Of a stretch of DNA of 64,000 nucleotides, positions 46,100 to 58,211 are shown one piece after another. The position numbers and the translations under genes are program-made. Origin of the DNA: Icerya purchasi (lineage: Eukaryota > Arthropoda > Insecta > Hemiptera > Monophlebidae); contig CM077116.1 of NCBI GenBank assembly GCA_039619475.1, positions 198,981,117-199,045,116 on the forward strand, in the 5' to 3' direction. The notes beneath the pieces are model-generated. The model made no database searches, was not told the origin of the DNA, and was given only the letters and a program-made list of their open reading frames with translations. Each line of letters begins with the position of its first letter. Position 1 is the stretch's first letter.

Positions 46100-46281
46100 G
46101 ATTACACACAAAAAAAAAAAAGAAAAAAAAAAAAAACTCTCTCAAATGAAAAATGTTCGCAAAAAAAGAAGTGAAAAATTATGTTATTATTTCAGAGATT
46201 TATTTATTGTAAAACTAAAAAAATTGAATACGAACAGAGATTTCTACAATTTCAATATTATATATACATAAATATATATAT

Positions 46282-46945
46282 CAGTGGCGGATCCACGGGA
46301 GAATGATAGGGGACACCCCCACCCAAAGAAAGAACCGAAGCCTCTATAAAAAAATTTGTTATAACAGAGAAACTTAATTTATGCTATATACGATTTGTAT
46401 GAATTTTACCTACGGAATTTAATAATTAATATTTAATACTATTTTCTAGCGTAAAACTATTAATGTTCCTCCGTTTTTATTCTATTTTAAACACAACTAC
46501 AGTCGATCTTTTGCCGTTTTCATTTATTTTTAATTTTTATTTTGCAATTTTAAATAAAAATAGTTCAAAGGGAAATATATATATATATATATTTAAACTT
46601 GCTCACGAACAAAGAGAATTCGGATCGGATTACTAACGAAAAAAAAAAAAAAGAAGTAAAGTGTCTAATAAGAATACTATCTTTCTTACTATTTCTAAAC
46701 TACTATATTTAAGGAATAATTTTATAATTTCGTTTTATTTTTCACCCCTAAATATAAGATATAAGTTAAATTAAAAATTGTAATAATTATATGTATTTTT
46801 AAAATATTTTTAAATTTCTATAAAAATCGCTATTTAATTTTCTTTATGAAACAAGCGGTATTTCTCAAATCGATGGCCTACCGTAGAATATTTTACGTAA
46901 TTATATAATTTCCTCTCCCAAAATGTCCTTTTGGATCCGCCCCTG
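46282..46945. mobile_element. hAT-like non-autonomous element
   Basis: It begins CAGTGGCGGATCCA and ends TGGATCCGCCCCTG, giving 13 of 14 matching inverted termini that start with CAG. TATATAT flanks both sides, so an 8-bp duplication cannot be proven in this AT-rich target. The 664-bp interior is AT-rich and non-coding. CAG-starting GGCGGATCC termini are familiar from hAT elements; the assignment is by ends only. Confidence 0.7.
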
Positions 46946-49019
46946 TATATATGTATATTAATTACAACGCAATTATTATGCCGGCCTGCATTAGAAAAAA
47001 TATCCCAATTTTATGTAACGTTTTTGTTATATTTTAATTTTTACCGACTTCCAAATAAAAGGAGGTTACACGTTCATCTCATTTTTTTTTTTTTACGTCT
47101 ACTCGGACGTAACTTATATTTACATGGACCGATTTAGAATTACGTTGTAAATTTTGATCATTTTATAAAAAGTATAGAAGAGAAAGAGACAGAAATGTAA
47201 GCAAGAGGATTTAAGGGGCACAGCCCCTTGCGAGGCCAAAATAGCCGAGTTACACACACATATATATTATGTATGTATGTATTTATTAGTGCATTCCGAG
47301 ATTATTTTTTTCACGTAATAACTAAAATTGTAAGAGGGTTTCAATTTATGTGATGCATATTACGGGTGTCCGCGGTATCACTCATTCTCTAGGAGAAACA
47401 ATATTTTGAGTATAGAAAATACCTTATTACTAGATTAAAACTGAGGTACTAGTGTCTTTTAGTTAATTTATGATTCAGTTTTAAAAATTTGTAATAAAAA
47501 TATTAAAATGCATATTAATGGTGTTTCATGCAAAATTTGTGGCGAATAATTTCATTTTAATCAAAGATCATAAAGAAACTATATAAAAAGACGATAAACG
47601 ACAGATTTTAGAACCAATCTTATTCGAAAGAAATGGCTTCCACTGGTTTTCTTTTGAGGGTGCTCGTGATGTACACTACTATTGGTTGATGTTAAAACAG
47701 GCGTTTGGTCTCTTTGATTAAATATAAAATCTCTTTTTGTACCATTTTTGGTACGGTTACTTCTCCTTTCAGCTTTTAATTCGGAACTGTTAGGAATTGG
47801 TTTGGAACAATAGGTTTTTATCGTTTATGAGGCTTCACGAGTCATCTGCCGATAAAAATGTTCCAGGGTGAAACTACTACCCCGTTTTATCTCTATTTAA
47901 TTTGATCGCTGTCTTGGTTAGAATCCACTTGTAGTTGTTATTGAATCTGTTCTCATTGCGGTGTTCTCATTTATGTACTTACTTGGTTAGTTCGATTTTG
48001 CCGCTTTTAAGATGACTATGATGTTTGGTGGGTATGATAATTCTATCTGCGTGCTCGTCGTTCGTAATCTCGAAATAACTCAGCAATAAATTTTAATTCA
48101 CGTGTTCCGAACAGACCTGCCTTCGCCACCTGATGAGAGGTGCGAATTCTGCATCTGATTAATTTACAAGTAAAATTGAAATATAGGCGAGAGGAATTTT
48201 AAAGGTGAATCTTTTCGGTTAAACAGCGAGCTGTTAAGATGTCGGTGAGATGGCCGGAAAAACGTTGGACAAATCTATTTTGTTTGCCGGATGACTGCTG
48301 GAACGGTTTGATCTTTGCCTCCGTCGAAATAAAAGGAAGCTCGGTTGCTGCTTGCGACTTTAAGAAAATAATAATTCTATACTTGTTGGGTTTAGCTTTC
48401 GGTTCTATATGAAATTCCCGTAAGAAATGCAGAATGAGATTTGCGGATTGATAAGGGCCTTTTCGTCTTTAGCGTTGGTGAAAGTTGTTAGCGGAATTAC
48501 TTTTTTCTTATCTCCTTTTAATTATTTGACAGACGAGATGTTTTTGTTTTTGTTTATCGTTAACTTTTTTGATAATTCGGAGTTGGAAGAAAGTTTGCTG
48601 TTTATTTTGACGATTGATTAATATTTGCCCGTTTCTCGTTTGATATAGTTCCAACGTTGTTACTTTTGTTAGATCTAGAGTAATTGCGATTCGGTAGCTT
48701 CGTTTTAACATGCTCGTGATATTGTAGTGGTAGATGAGTAGTAAACCGCTTCTTTAAGCCTATTAACTGTGTGTTTTTATTTTAACTGTGTTTCGTTGTA
48801 CCTACCAGCCTATAACTCCGATGTAGTACTGAGGCAGGTGTAGCTTTGTTGATCTAGGCAGCGGAGTTCGTTCTAGGAGAACTCGTTATCTCGCTGTTAC
48901 ACATTAAAAAGTTCAAAAATCATCACTGCTCCGGAGTCAATATCCACAGTTGACGAGCCGAAGAAAATAAATAAAAAAATCAAAAATAACAAAAGTCCGG
49001 AGTATCGGTGGCATCGAAA
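46946..49019. other. Unassigned DNA with weak retroelement relics
   Basis: At 48238-48640 there is a faint coding-like stretch on the plus strand ('MSVRWPEKRWTNLFCLPDDC' in one frame, then a 64-codon frame at 48427) that I cannot assign. Near 48940-48985 the sequence GTTGACGAGCCG plus an A-rich run resembles the end of the LINE relic at 15350-15376, so a LINE 3' end is plausible there. Confidence 0.35.
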
Positions 49020-49200
49020 TCGTTACTGGCCAATGTAGATGCTGCTTTTTTTCTTTCATTTTCTCCTGCTTTTGTTACTCCTGTCCTCAAATTATTTCTA
49101 TCCTTTATTCTTAAACATTTAAAAATATAACTTTAATATCTCTTTTTTCCCATTATTTTTTTTGGCTATTGTCCTCGATGACAAACCCGTAAAAAAAATA

Positions 49201-49232
<32 letters not shown>

Positions 49233-49235
49233 AAG
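49020..49235 (+). mobile_element. Probable LINE 3' tail with long poly(A)
   Basis: The pyrimidine-rich text is followed by CCTCGATGACAAACCCGT and a long interrupted A-run (49189-49235), in the style of the relics at 15.3 and 33.5 kb. No coding motif is left, so only the tail is supported. Confidence 0.4.
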
Positions 49236-50054
49236 GAAAAAGAATGGTCGAATTCATTTATTTATCGGTTATCTGAGCAGGCTTTCTTTTCTCAGTACGT
49301 AATATGTTCGGCAGAAAATAATAATAAAACGTGAAATAAGATGATTCAATAATAACTCAAAAACCAAAAAAAACCAATTAATAATAGATTTAAGAACGTA
49401 CAATCAATAAACTTAGTGTTATTGAAAATCGAATGTTTCATCGATGAAAGTATTTCTCTTCGCTCTTAAAACAATAAGTAATTTTCGTTTATAAATACAA
49501 AAGCAAAAAAAAAAAACAATCCGATTAAATTTTGATTTTATATTAGGCCATTTTACGACCGTTAATACTTAACGTAGGTTAAATACTACTTTTCTGATGT
49601 TCTATATTCCGGATTTTAAAACATTTTATATACACATGTGTATTCTAACAATAGATGGTTCAGAAAATTAACAAAACCTATTGGAGTACTCAGTAACTTA
49701 GGAATACTTTGAATTTATAAGTTTGAAGTAGTGCCCATAAATCGTAATTGAAACACATAACTCGGTTGGATGGTTACTCTGGTAGTCAAAAATTTGCAAC
49801 AAATATGAAATTTAGTATGACCCTTAGAGAACCATTAAAAACCCCGTTAAATGTGAAATTTAAAATATATAACAAACATTAAAAACTATTTCAAGAAACA
49901 AAAAAACACTATCGATTAAAAATTAATTTCAAAATAAAAAGAAATGTTTTCATAAGTGGTGGATGAAGCAAAGATGTAGAAAAAAAAAACATATCTTAAA
50001 CGTATACATAAGTGGGAGTTTCAAAAGAAAAATAATCGAGATATAATATATAGT
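49236..50054. other. AT-rich DNA without a recognisable gene
   Basis: No motif was recognised. Confidence 0.5.
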
Positions 50055-51305
50055 ACCTGGGCGACCGAGCTTTGCTCGGTATTTTTTTTTTGTAAAATCA
50101 TGTTTTTTCGGAAAATATACTTAGATACGAATCACATACTGCTTAACCGTATTTTAATAATCTTATGCATATTCACAAAGCACATAAAATATTTACGAAA
50201 CTAATTTATGAACATATTTATGAGCTTAAAGCCTTTTCCCATACAACTTTGCTTTTCAATACTGAACGCAACAAATATGTAGAGGTCCTTCGAATTCGCT
50301 TTCCGGATGGTTGGAAAATGTTTTCAATGATTGCACACGCGTTGATTGTTACGAATATATTTCTATGCGTTTTTTAATAGGGTCGTCAGCTTTATCTATC
50401 GGTTTATTCGTTATAAAAACAAATAAACAACGTCTTTACCTGAGATCAGCTGTTTTCCAACTAATTTTCAAAAATTTCCGACTAAATCACTGCGAAATAT
50501 AATGATAAGGGTATACTGCACATAAGGGGGGTTTTAAAATGTGCACAACATATTCTCAGTAATTCACTTTCACAAACAAATATATAAATACACAAAACAT
50601 TTAACATCTGCATATAAATTGGCAAAGTCTTCGTTTGTTTATTAACCGATTTTCTTTTTCTTTTTTTTTGTTTAGTAGTAATTAAAAAGCAGTTTTTTTT
50701 TTCTTCTTATTTTAATATAAAACTAATACAAAAAAAATAAAAAATGAACTGTTTGTTACGATATTTTCGATTCTTTTATGTTTTTGTTTTTTGTTATATA
50801 CATATTTTTACTACATGCGTAGCGCATGATTTTCGAACCGCTATTATGTGACCGCCCGCTAATCGGCTGAGAGCCAAGACGGATGCCTCTTTTTGTCTAT
50901 TTGTTCCTCGCCATTTCAAGGTATCTGGAGTTACCCGCTCGCATGTTTTGTCTACCATACATTTTATTGCTTTGCACTACCAGTATTGATTCCACCGCCG
51001 CGTATACAAAGACACTAGCAGAGCCGATAATCGACGACGTTTGAAAATCAAAAATAAGTCGAGATATCGCGCCACCGACCCTAATTCGTATTATACTGAA
51101 AATATTAAAAATCATTTAAAACTTGCAAAACCGAATTTTGGCATGGATTAGACCTTGACAGATCGATTTATTGACCCAAAATACCCCTAGTGTGCAAATT
51201 TCATCCAAATCGTTAGAGCCGTTTCCGAGATACGAAATATATACATATATATATATATATATATATGCATATATACAAGAATTGCTCGTTTAAAGATATT
51301 AGATT
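50055..51305. repeat. Possible repeat unit of unknown class
   Basis: The left boundary carries a hairpin ACCGAGC-TTT-GCTCGGT (50064-50080) followed by a T-run. The right part holds the phrase AATCGTTAGAGCCGTTTCC near 51212, then (AT)n at about 51240-51266 and CAAGAATTGCTCG. Phrases of the 'AAATCG...AGCCGTTTCCGAG' kind are common near the ends of insect RTE-type repeats, from memory. Whether both ends belong to one unit is a guess. Confidence 0.3.
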
Positions 51306-52261
51306 ACGACTTCATATTTGGGCTGTTCGAAAGCCGCGAATCACAAAATTCGGAAAAAGACTTTTTTTCAAACGTTTAATATATCAGTAAAAAATCGAAC
51401 CATTTGAATATAGCAAACTATACTTTGATTGCTTAATGAATTTTACGGAAAGTTAAAAAAAAAAACGTGCAAGGAATGTGTATACCTTTTTCGGGGCCCT
51501 GACTATGCTTAAAAAATTCAATTAAGTTAAGCCTATTCAAATTGCAAACTGCAAAATTCGATTCTTACGACACCATCAACTGTAAAATTCGGGTTTTTTA
51601 AAGAAATTTTGGCCTATATAGACACAGTTTGTTATTTGAAGGTAGCGGAACACTTGACAGATTACTTAAACGATACAATTATTACAGCTCAACATTTTTC
51701 ATCGACGAATTTTTATCTGCTATTTTTTTTTTTTATTCGAAAAAGCGAATATAAATTATATATACACTCTTTTAAAAGTGAGTACTTTTAATTAATTATT
51801 TTTTAATAACTACCACTTTTTCTAAATCAAACTGTCCTTTAATGTAAAATTTTTAATGGAGAAAATATTTTTCATATTCACAGTTTTATCCCAACTGCTC
51901 ATCAAAATATGAGTGCAAACACGTATAAAATTAGTTAAGTCGTTTGCGCTTTTCGAAGATTATCTAATAAATAATGTTTATATAAATGAAGTCACCTAGT
52001 CTAACGGAATGTAAAGGTTGGAAAATGTACCAACGGACCGAACAAACTGACGACCGGGCAAGTAAAAAAATATACCAGGTAAGATAATGCAGAATATACT
52101 AACAAACTTGCCATCTTTTAACACAATGATACCGTTACAACACTAACCTACTTCCAAAACACGTGATCAATCATAGGAGTATATAACCCCATATCTGATC
52201 GTTTCGCAAACAATATAAATTCGATATTTAATAATTTTCTGTAGTAACTAATTTAATAAGA
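51306..52261. other. AT-rich DNA without a recognisable gene
   Basis: Nothing recognised. A T-run lies at 51723-51734. Confidence 0.5.
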
Positions 52262-52735
52262 GACCTAAAAGAAGTCAAAAGTAGAATCGGTATGGCAAAG
52301 ACCGCCTTTAATAACCTTAGCAACGTCTTGAAAAACAGAACCTTAAGCATTGGCTGCGGAAGAGAATAATGAGATGCTACGTTTGGACGGTATTAAAATA
52401 TGCGTGTGAAACCTGGACAATGAGTGCTGATATTGTAAGAAGACTGAACGCGTTTGAAATGTAGTGCTATCGGAGATTATTAAAAATACCTTGGACTGAT
52501 TTTGCAACAAACGTATCAGTCTTAACAAAAGTAAATGAAGAAAACAAAACGATAGTTGAAAATATTAAGCACCAAAAGCTGAAATACATAGCACATAAAA
52601 TCCGGGAAAACGGTGTTTTCATGTTGGCATTGCAAGGACGAGTTCAGGGAAAACCCATTAAACGAAGAAGAAGATTGGAGCTAGCAACTACGAATGCACC
52701 AGCCAAACAGCATCGTAAACAAGAACCATCTGTCG
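52262..52735 (+). pseudogene. RTE-like LINE fragment (same family as 6.4-9.9 kb)
   Basis: It reads 'VKSRIGMAKTAFNNLSNVLK', then 'MRCYVWTVLKYACETWTMSA', 'RRLNAFEM' followed by a stop, 'CYRRLLKIPWTDFATNVSVL', 'KLKYIAHKIRENGVFMLALQ' and 'RRRRLELATTNAPA'. These match the 3' parts of the twin-primed element block by block. It is truncated at both ends and lacks the GAT tail. Confidence 0.8.
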
Positions 52736-53494
52736 GAAAATATTTTTCTTCGACGATTTTGTAACACTTTTACTTTGCATTAATGTCAAACGGAACAAAA
52801 TAATAGAAATGACAAGTTTAGCAGATTTCGCAGACGGGCCATCGAAAATGGTACCAATTTTCTCTCAGATATCAAAACAAAGACTGTTGATTTCTGCCGG
52901 GTACGGATTCATAACCACGATCTTATATAGTTAATCGAAATGATACTCAGATTTCAACTGTTGAAAATATGAAATAATTCAATTTCCAAAAATTATCGTG
53001 GTCTTTCACTTCGTAGGAACTTTGATTTAAGAAATTTAATGTGCTCCGAAATATCTTTCCAATACTCTGATGAATCAACGCTTTTTCCTAATAGGTACTA
53101 TCCTCGATCCTGATACACGACTGCGGCGTGACAATTTCCTCTTCCACGAAGAAAAACAATCGAAGTAAACTAAACTGTTATTTAACATACTGCAGTGAGA
53201 CCGGCCAGCGCAGCTTTTACTTGTGCAACCGTCAGAGGTCTTTTTATCTCCGACCTATTTCTCAGATTTTCTCACTGAAATATTATCATTTCATACACTA
53301 TACAAATAGATATTGAACTACTCATCTATCGATAATCTTCCTAAATCAGGCAAGCTGCACAATGCATTAAGTCTAATGGATCTGGAGAGAATACTAGTTA
53401 CTTTTTACTTGGGATTCGCCTCTACTTTCCATCAGATAATTCTCTGGTCCCCAGTTTAATTTCAGATTAGGCATATACCTGGGAATAATTTGGA
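52736..53494. other. AT-rich DNA without a recognisable gene
   Basis: No motif was recognised. Confidence 0.5.
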
Positions 53495-53570
53495 ACCCGG
53501 ACGAAACAAAAGAACCCGTGACTTCTGGTTTGGCAGTTGAGCACCATAACTACTGGGCTATCCTGCTACG
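53495..53570 (-). repeat. tRNA-like SINE head, degraded
   Basis: On the minus strand, TAGCCCAGTAG (53560-53550) fits a tRNA internal A box and GGGTTC (starting 53517) fits the beginning of a B box, with about 33 bases between them. Between the boxes runs a text like that of tRNA-derived repeats (GGTGCTCAACTGCCAAACC). The B box is damaged by a T-run. No tail or TSD was defined. Confidence 0.4.
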
Positions 53571-55694
53571 TTATACGATAAGGTATTTTCAATTCTGGGC
53601 AGAGACTCATTTTGATCCATCATTCGGAAGCCTGTTAAATCAATAGCAATTGACTAAAATATATATGTATGTCGAACTACATTAAGCAAAACATTATTTT
53701 CAAAATTGTATTGGTCCGGTTTTGCTGTAGTAGTTGAAAATCGGAAATCAGTTGCTATTTCAAATACATGGTTTTATCATATCGCAATCTTTTCGATAGA
53801 GCCTTGTGCATTTTCACGGAAAGTACAGCGAGAACACAGACTGTTTGCTTTGAAAGTTCCGCGTTAATTTCGCATTGATAAATCGACTGCCAGTTGAGGT
53901 AAAATATTGTCTCAGGATTACTGTCTAAGAGGATAGTTGATTTAACTTATTAATTAACATCGCCTTCAATTGTCTAGCATAACTGCTAAAGTATTGTAAT
54001 ATTTTATGTTTAAATTACCGATATTTACACGGTTTACCTAGAATCATTACGAGAAACTGAATTTACATAGTTACACAGATACACCCTTTGTTTGTAAATG
54101 TTGCAGATCCCGGTGTTTTTACTACGACTACGTGTTCTTATGAGTAATGTTATTTAAGTTCAAAAATTTCGATTTCTTTTTCAACTTTTGAGAAATATTT
54201 TTGCATTGCTAAAATTATCTAAACTAGAACAGTGAAAGTAAATAGCCAAATAGCAAAATTATGTGCCGCACATAATATATAACCTTGCTTAAATCACTGC
54301 GAAAATATTTGTAATCGATTTTATAGTATCATAAATTTAACATAAATTTAGATGTAACATAAATTATATTTTCTCCGATTAGTAAATTTTATGAGTTTAA
54401 GGAATTATAAAATTATCTAATATAGACGCTTAATTTTAATTGCTTCGTTTTCATACGATTTATATTTTTGTTCTCATTTATGTTACTCGAAAGGAATTTC
54501 GCTTATATTAAAAATAACGATCTTTCAAGAATATTAGTTAATATAACTCAACATGTCAGTTCTGTTGGCGAACTTTTTATAATAATTTCCAACAAGATTC
54601 GATAGTTTCCCTGATTTTCTTTAAATTTCATTTAAAATATATACTGCAGTGCAAAGTGCGTATGTGAATAAATCCGGTCTCTTGAGTTTTTAAAATTTGT
54701 TCTTAAGTATTGCCTGATTATCTTTTTCGGTTCGTTAAGTACAGTTCTAAACGGCAAATACGCGTTAAAGTATGTGCACTTTGTTAAATACGAGACTGTA
54801 AATGTTATATAATTTTTCCTTCGCTGTTAACTTTTGCACTTTTTTTTTAATTTACTAAAAAGTTTTTGAACTTTGTAGTGTCAGATTGCGGAGATAAATA
54901 TTTAACGATTTTACGCATTAACTTTTCCAATTTTCCGATAATAATTTTAACTATTTCACCAGCGAAGTTGTTCATCGGATAAATTTTACTCGGTAATTTG
55001 CAATTATCAAAAAACTTTCAATGTTCAATAATTTTTCGCAAAGGGAAACTTTCGAATTAGTACGTTTGACAGCCGGAAAAGTTTGACTAATTTCGGAGCA
55101 TCTTAGAGAGCTTTTCGGAAGAGTTCTTTTTGACTAGCTCTTTTTTTTTTTTTTTTTGATCATTAAACCGTGGCTCTTCTTCATTCTTAAAATTTATTTT
55201 CACATCTCGGCGTAATTCTTTCTTTCTCGACTACTTGCTTTTGGCAGCAAACTTCGATTCGAGTCGTATTATTTTTCGCTGTAATTTGTATTTCCTTCTG
55301 CATTTATTTTTCGGATATTGTTCTAATAGATTCAAGCACTCACTATATTATCACTGCACAACATTTTAGAAATTGTATACAATATTAATAGCTACGTTGT
55401 TTTTCCGCTAGGGATAATATGAAAAACTTGTTATGTTTCAAAAAGGCAATGTTTATTCTTAGATCAGTGTTATTATGAAATATGAATTCTTCGATAATTG
55501 CCAAAACTGAATTTTAATTTTTACCAGACCTGTTTAATAATATATAATGTGTTAAATATAAATTTATGTATTACTTTGTTATTAATATTTAATTTTGCAT
55601 TATTTTCACTCGTTTTACCCAAAGCACCGAGTAATACTTTAAATAAATCATTTCAGGTGAATCGTGATTTGCAAATGCATACGACTTTCTGATT
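53571..55694. other. AT-rich DNA without a recognisable gene
   Basis: No gene or repeat identified. A T-run lies at 55141-55158. Confidence 0.5.
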
Positions 55695-55766
55695 GATTCA
55701 ATGGCCACACTCGAATTGCGCACCGTTATTTACCTGAGTCGAAGGTTAAAAAAAGGTCTGTAATCT

Positions 55767-55786
55767 CCACACACGAATTGCGCACC
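55767..55786 (+). repeat. Subterminal copy of the Merlin-like end motif (left)
   Basis: CCACACACGAATTGCGCACC, 64 bases inside the left terminus, in the same orientation as the terminal copy. Confidence 0.75.
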
Positions 55787-58097
55787 GGAAGTTTGCAGGC
55801 ATGAAATACAAAAAAAAAACAAACGTAAACGACGCTCGGACCATAATCGCTGTTCACTGGACTAAGGGTTTCCAAAACTGATGGCGCTTGATTGTAGTAC
55901 TATATTTTTAATGTTCGATAACTTTCAACAATTTTACGTATCGTATTTTTGACAATTAATTTTTAATCTACTGATGAAAAATACTACATCTGCTTATGTA
56001 TTAAAAATATTTCCTGTATAACGGTTTATTAAAAAATACTCCAGATTAATTTTAAAAATACGTAATTGTTTAAACTTCTAATTCCATTTTTGTTTTTAAA
56101 ACAAGTAGTTCCGATAAATAACTGTGACATATTTATGTTTTAATCATTAAAAATTGATTCCGGCTTTTGCAATTTACCAGTTAGCTCAACTTTCAGTAAT
56201 TTAGCTTACTCCTAATTGTCTACATTTGTGATCTTTTTTCTTTCTAGTTTCAAAAGAATTATATTTATGATTAAACGTGTATACTACTTCTTGACATAGC
56301 GGCAGCTAAAATTTTTCCTTATTTGTAAGTTATTATTTTTAATAAAATATTTCACTTTCATATATACGTTAATGTTAATTTCGTGTTACCATTAATGTTA
56401 AGCAATTATCAACAGTTTTATTATGGGGATGAATATTTCTAGAACAGTTTGAATTCTACAAGCCCCTGTAAAATAACAATTTTTAATCATCATTTTATTT
56501 GTATGATTAAAATAGAGCAGTAATTTAAACAGTGTCGAATTACTGTTATGTACTTATAAGCCGGATGATAATTTTTGATGTTTTCTTATGAGGAAATATG
56601 ACGCTTACACGTTAAAATGTAAAGCTATATACAAAAATAGTATTAATTCTCTTTCAGAAAATGCTAACGTTCGAACAACTCTTCTAACCCCTGAGCGCTA
56701 AAAGTCGCGCAACGAGTTAAGAATATGTAATATGACAAATTTAAAATTATCTAAAAATTACTTCAAAATGCATAAATCACCAACCGATATTATTCCTGAA
56801 ATTTAAAATATACAATAAACAAAAAAAAACTTTGCATCGCAATAAACATTTCCAATAAGCACTTAATTTAAACCCAATTTGCATCTAAAAACGGCAAACG
56901 AATGTAGTTTTCGGAAATACATTTAAACGGATACTTTGGAAAGAAAAATATAACGATATTTTAGCTTTAAATTTAAATTACCGGAGAGTGCTGGAAAAGT
57001 TCAAAAAAAAAAATTTTTCCCGGGCATGTTCTGTATTAATGGAAAACATTACACAGAAGTAATGAAATCATATTTCAGTGTTGCTTCTAAGAATTACTTT
57101 TTTATTCTCATAACCTAAATTTGAGTTTAAACTTCTGCTTCTTTATCATTTATCTAACAAAACACATTAATACCGACCAAATGTGCGCAAACATATCTAT
57201 TATCTAGAGTAGAAACCATTTAAAATATACAATAAACTACAAATTATAAAAACTTGACGAAGGAAAATTATCTTGTTAAATCCAACTAACATTTAAAGAA
57301 AAAAGGTAGTAGTACTAACACTATTTATTTGCGTAATTATTATCATTGTAAGTTTTCTTATTAAATTGTTTTAAATAGGATTTTATTTTAATGGTAAATT
57401 TTTGCGTTGTCATTTAAAATTTAAGTAGAATACTATGTATTGTTTGATGGTACACTAAATGAACAAATTACGATTTTTAACAAATTTGCTTTTAATTCAA
57501 ATGACAATTTATAACTGAGATTGAACACTGATTAATGGATAAAATAAAATCTGAACTGAAACTTTCCCGAAACTCGGTTCCCTCAAACTCGTAAGTAACT
57601 CTATATTATAATAATAGATACTAATTTGTCAAACTCGAAAATTTTACATGGTCACATTTATGATTTTATGTACATTAATTAGTTGATATAGTATTTTGTA
57701 TTAATGTGAAATAGAAGCTTCATGAAACATAATATGACGTGCGCTGAAAATTCTACATATTCAGTTAGAAATTATGGTAATTTACGTTATTTTATATAAT
57801 ATTGGTGCAAAAATTATTCTATTTTATGCATCATTTCTTTAAATATGAGTACGTTCCCTAGAGGTTGTTAAAAATATTTCGAATAACAATCGTACTGCTC
57901 TAACGGGATAGTAGCCTATTTTTCGCAAACGTTAAAGGCTTTTCGAATCGACTGAAATGTAGTTCGGTTATTATTCCAAATAGTAAACACGTTTCATTAC
58001 GATAACACATTTTGGAAGTCACTGAAAGAACGACTTTTACTCATTTTTTAAGTCCTTCGTCGATTTTATAAAATCCGGAGTATCTTTTTTTAAAGGC

Positions 58098-58161
58098 GGT
58101 GCGCAATTCGAGTTGTCAGCGGGTGGGATATTTCGGGACTGGTGCGGAATTCGTGTGTGAC
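58098..58161 (-). repeat. Two subterminal copies of the end motif (right)
   Basis: GGTGCGCAATTCGAGTTGTC (58098-58117) and GGTGCGGAATTCGTGTGTGA (58141-58160) precede the terminal copy at 58182-58203, at about 42-base spacing. They are likely transposase-binding sites. Confidence 0.75.
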
Positions 58162-58211
58162 TTGTCACTGTGTTAGTGCTTGGTGCGGAATTCGAGTGTC
58201 CCCGATTCAAT

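Larger units (their letters stand above)
42772..46134 (+). mobile_element. Young 5'-truncated RNase-H-bearing LINE (I-like), long copy
   Basis: A 3.36-kb insertion with an 8-bp target duplication AACTCTCT (42764-42771 and 46135-46142) and a poly(A) tail interrupted by one G (46109-46134). It starts within the endonuclease domain; everything downstream is intact. It is the reference copy for the fragments at 4841, 60742 and 61555. Confidence 0.93.
55703..58203. mobile_element. Merlin-like non-autonomous DNA transposon
   Basis: The 22-bp termini GGCCACACTCGAATTGCGCACC (written here as GGCCACACTCG and AATTGCGCACC) and the inverted right end match at 19 of 22 positions and start with GG. The 8-bp duplication GATTCAAT flanks the element at 55695-55702 and 58204-58211. 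Eight- to nine-bp duplications with GG-starting ends are the known signature of the Merlin superfamily. The 2.5-kb interior is AT-rich and has no transposase. The terminal motif is repeated inside both ends (see next entries). Confidence 0.7.

Noticed and set aside
50064..50080. Helitron 3' terminus
   Set aside because: A hairpin is present but the required CTRR end and a 5' TC partner are not seen.
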